21,715 nucleotides of DNA, taken from JABMRF01 sp964434235. Lineage in GTDB: Bacteria; Patescibacteriota; Patescibacteriia; UBA11705; JABHMO01. Location: the NCBI GenBank assembly GCA_964434235.1, contig CAYSUN010000018.1, positions 1 through 21,715 on the forward strand, given 5' to 3'. Positions 21,602-21,715 of this stretch are shown here, in pieces. The notes under the pieces were generated by a model. The model was given only the letters and a program-made list of their open reading frames with translations. It was not told the DNA's origin and made no database searches. A program made the translations under genes and the position numbers. Within the stretch, counting starts at the first letter, position 1; every line of letters begins with the position of its first letter.

Positions 21602-21715
21602 TTAATTGTAACAATGAATTTCTGGTTTACCATATAGTCATGCAAAGCATGTACTATAAATTAATTGTAACAATGAATTTCTGGTTTACCATATAGTCAT
21701 GCAAAGCATGTACTA
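21602..21715. repeat. Tandem 59-bp repeat at the window end
   Basis: The unit 21602-21660 is repeated from 21661 to the last base, with 55 identical positions. Each unit carries a hairpin (CATGC-AAA-GCATG flanked by TAGT and ACTA). The left boundary is sharp; the right is cut by the window end. Confidence 0.9.

Noticed and set aside
21602..21715. CRISPR array at the window end
   Set aside because: The two units are head-to-tail identical with no spacer, and no cas gene is present.

Overview
The window is AT-rich, compact bacterial DNA. Most stop codons are TAA. Promoters are close to the sigma-70 consensus (TTGACA, 17 bp, TATAAT) and hairpin terminators are frequent. A DUF2207 protein with a Gly-rich tail, a MacA/MacB-type export operon, small GIY-YIG proteins and REP-like GC hairpins among AT-rich genes together suggest a Patescibacteria/CPR genome. 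That placement is inference; no rRNA or ribosomal protein is present to fix it. Several genes are broken, and the window ends inside an exact tandem repeat, as a metagenome contig end often does.

Layout. 1-325: a REP-like hairpin and a small frameshifted gene. 330-2713: kptA (RNA 2'-phosphotransferase) facing a DUF2207 membrane protein, with a shared terminator. 2914-3660: a ZIP metal transporter. 3803-8426: a four-gene operon (MacA-like adaptor, MacB-like ATPase, MacB/FtsX permease, lipoprotein) with promoter and terminator. 8424-10585 (minus): a UspA-like protein and a cation diffusion facilitator, co-transcribed from a consensus promoter. 10723-12410 (minus): an ArsR repressor with a palindromic operator, a thioredoxin-like protein and a COG0701 permease broken by a frameshift and an in-frame TGA. 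12691-16047 (minus): BipA/TypA GTPase and a DEAD-box RNA helicase. 16093-18213: an AAA_13 (RloC/PrrC-like) ATPase that has lost its N-terminal Walker A region, with a very long perfect hairpin at the break. 18214-19046: a gene-poor stretch holding a compact promoter-sORF-terminator unit. 19047-20277 (minus): a class II synthetase-like protein with only the AsnRS catalytic core, possibly an archaeal-type asparagine synthetase, behind a leader with two terminator-like hairpins. 20508-21715: a hairpin-rich non-coding region with tRNA-Gly(TCC), tRNA-Lys(TTT), a TGA-interrupted GIY-YIG gene, a second GIY-YIG C-terminus and a 59-bp tandem repeat at the edge.

How the parts fit. Metal and toxic-compound handling dominates 2.9-12.4 kb (ZIP import, ABC export, CDF transport, ArsR-controlled permease). 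TypA and the DEAD-box helicase form a translation/RNA-stress pair. The last 5.7 kb is accessory-like, with broken genes, inverted repeats and tRNA-associated palindromes. The observations most worth a check are the TGA codons at coding positions in two genes, the truncated AAA_13 gene at a perfect hairpin, and the synthetase-like gene with its attenuator-like leader.
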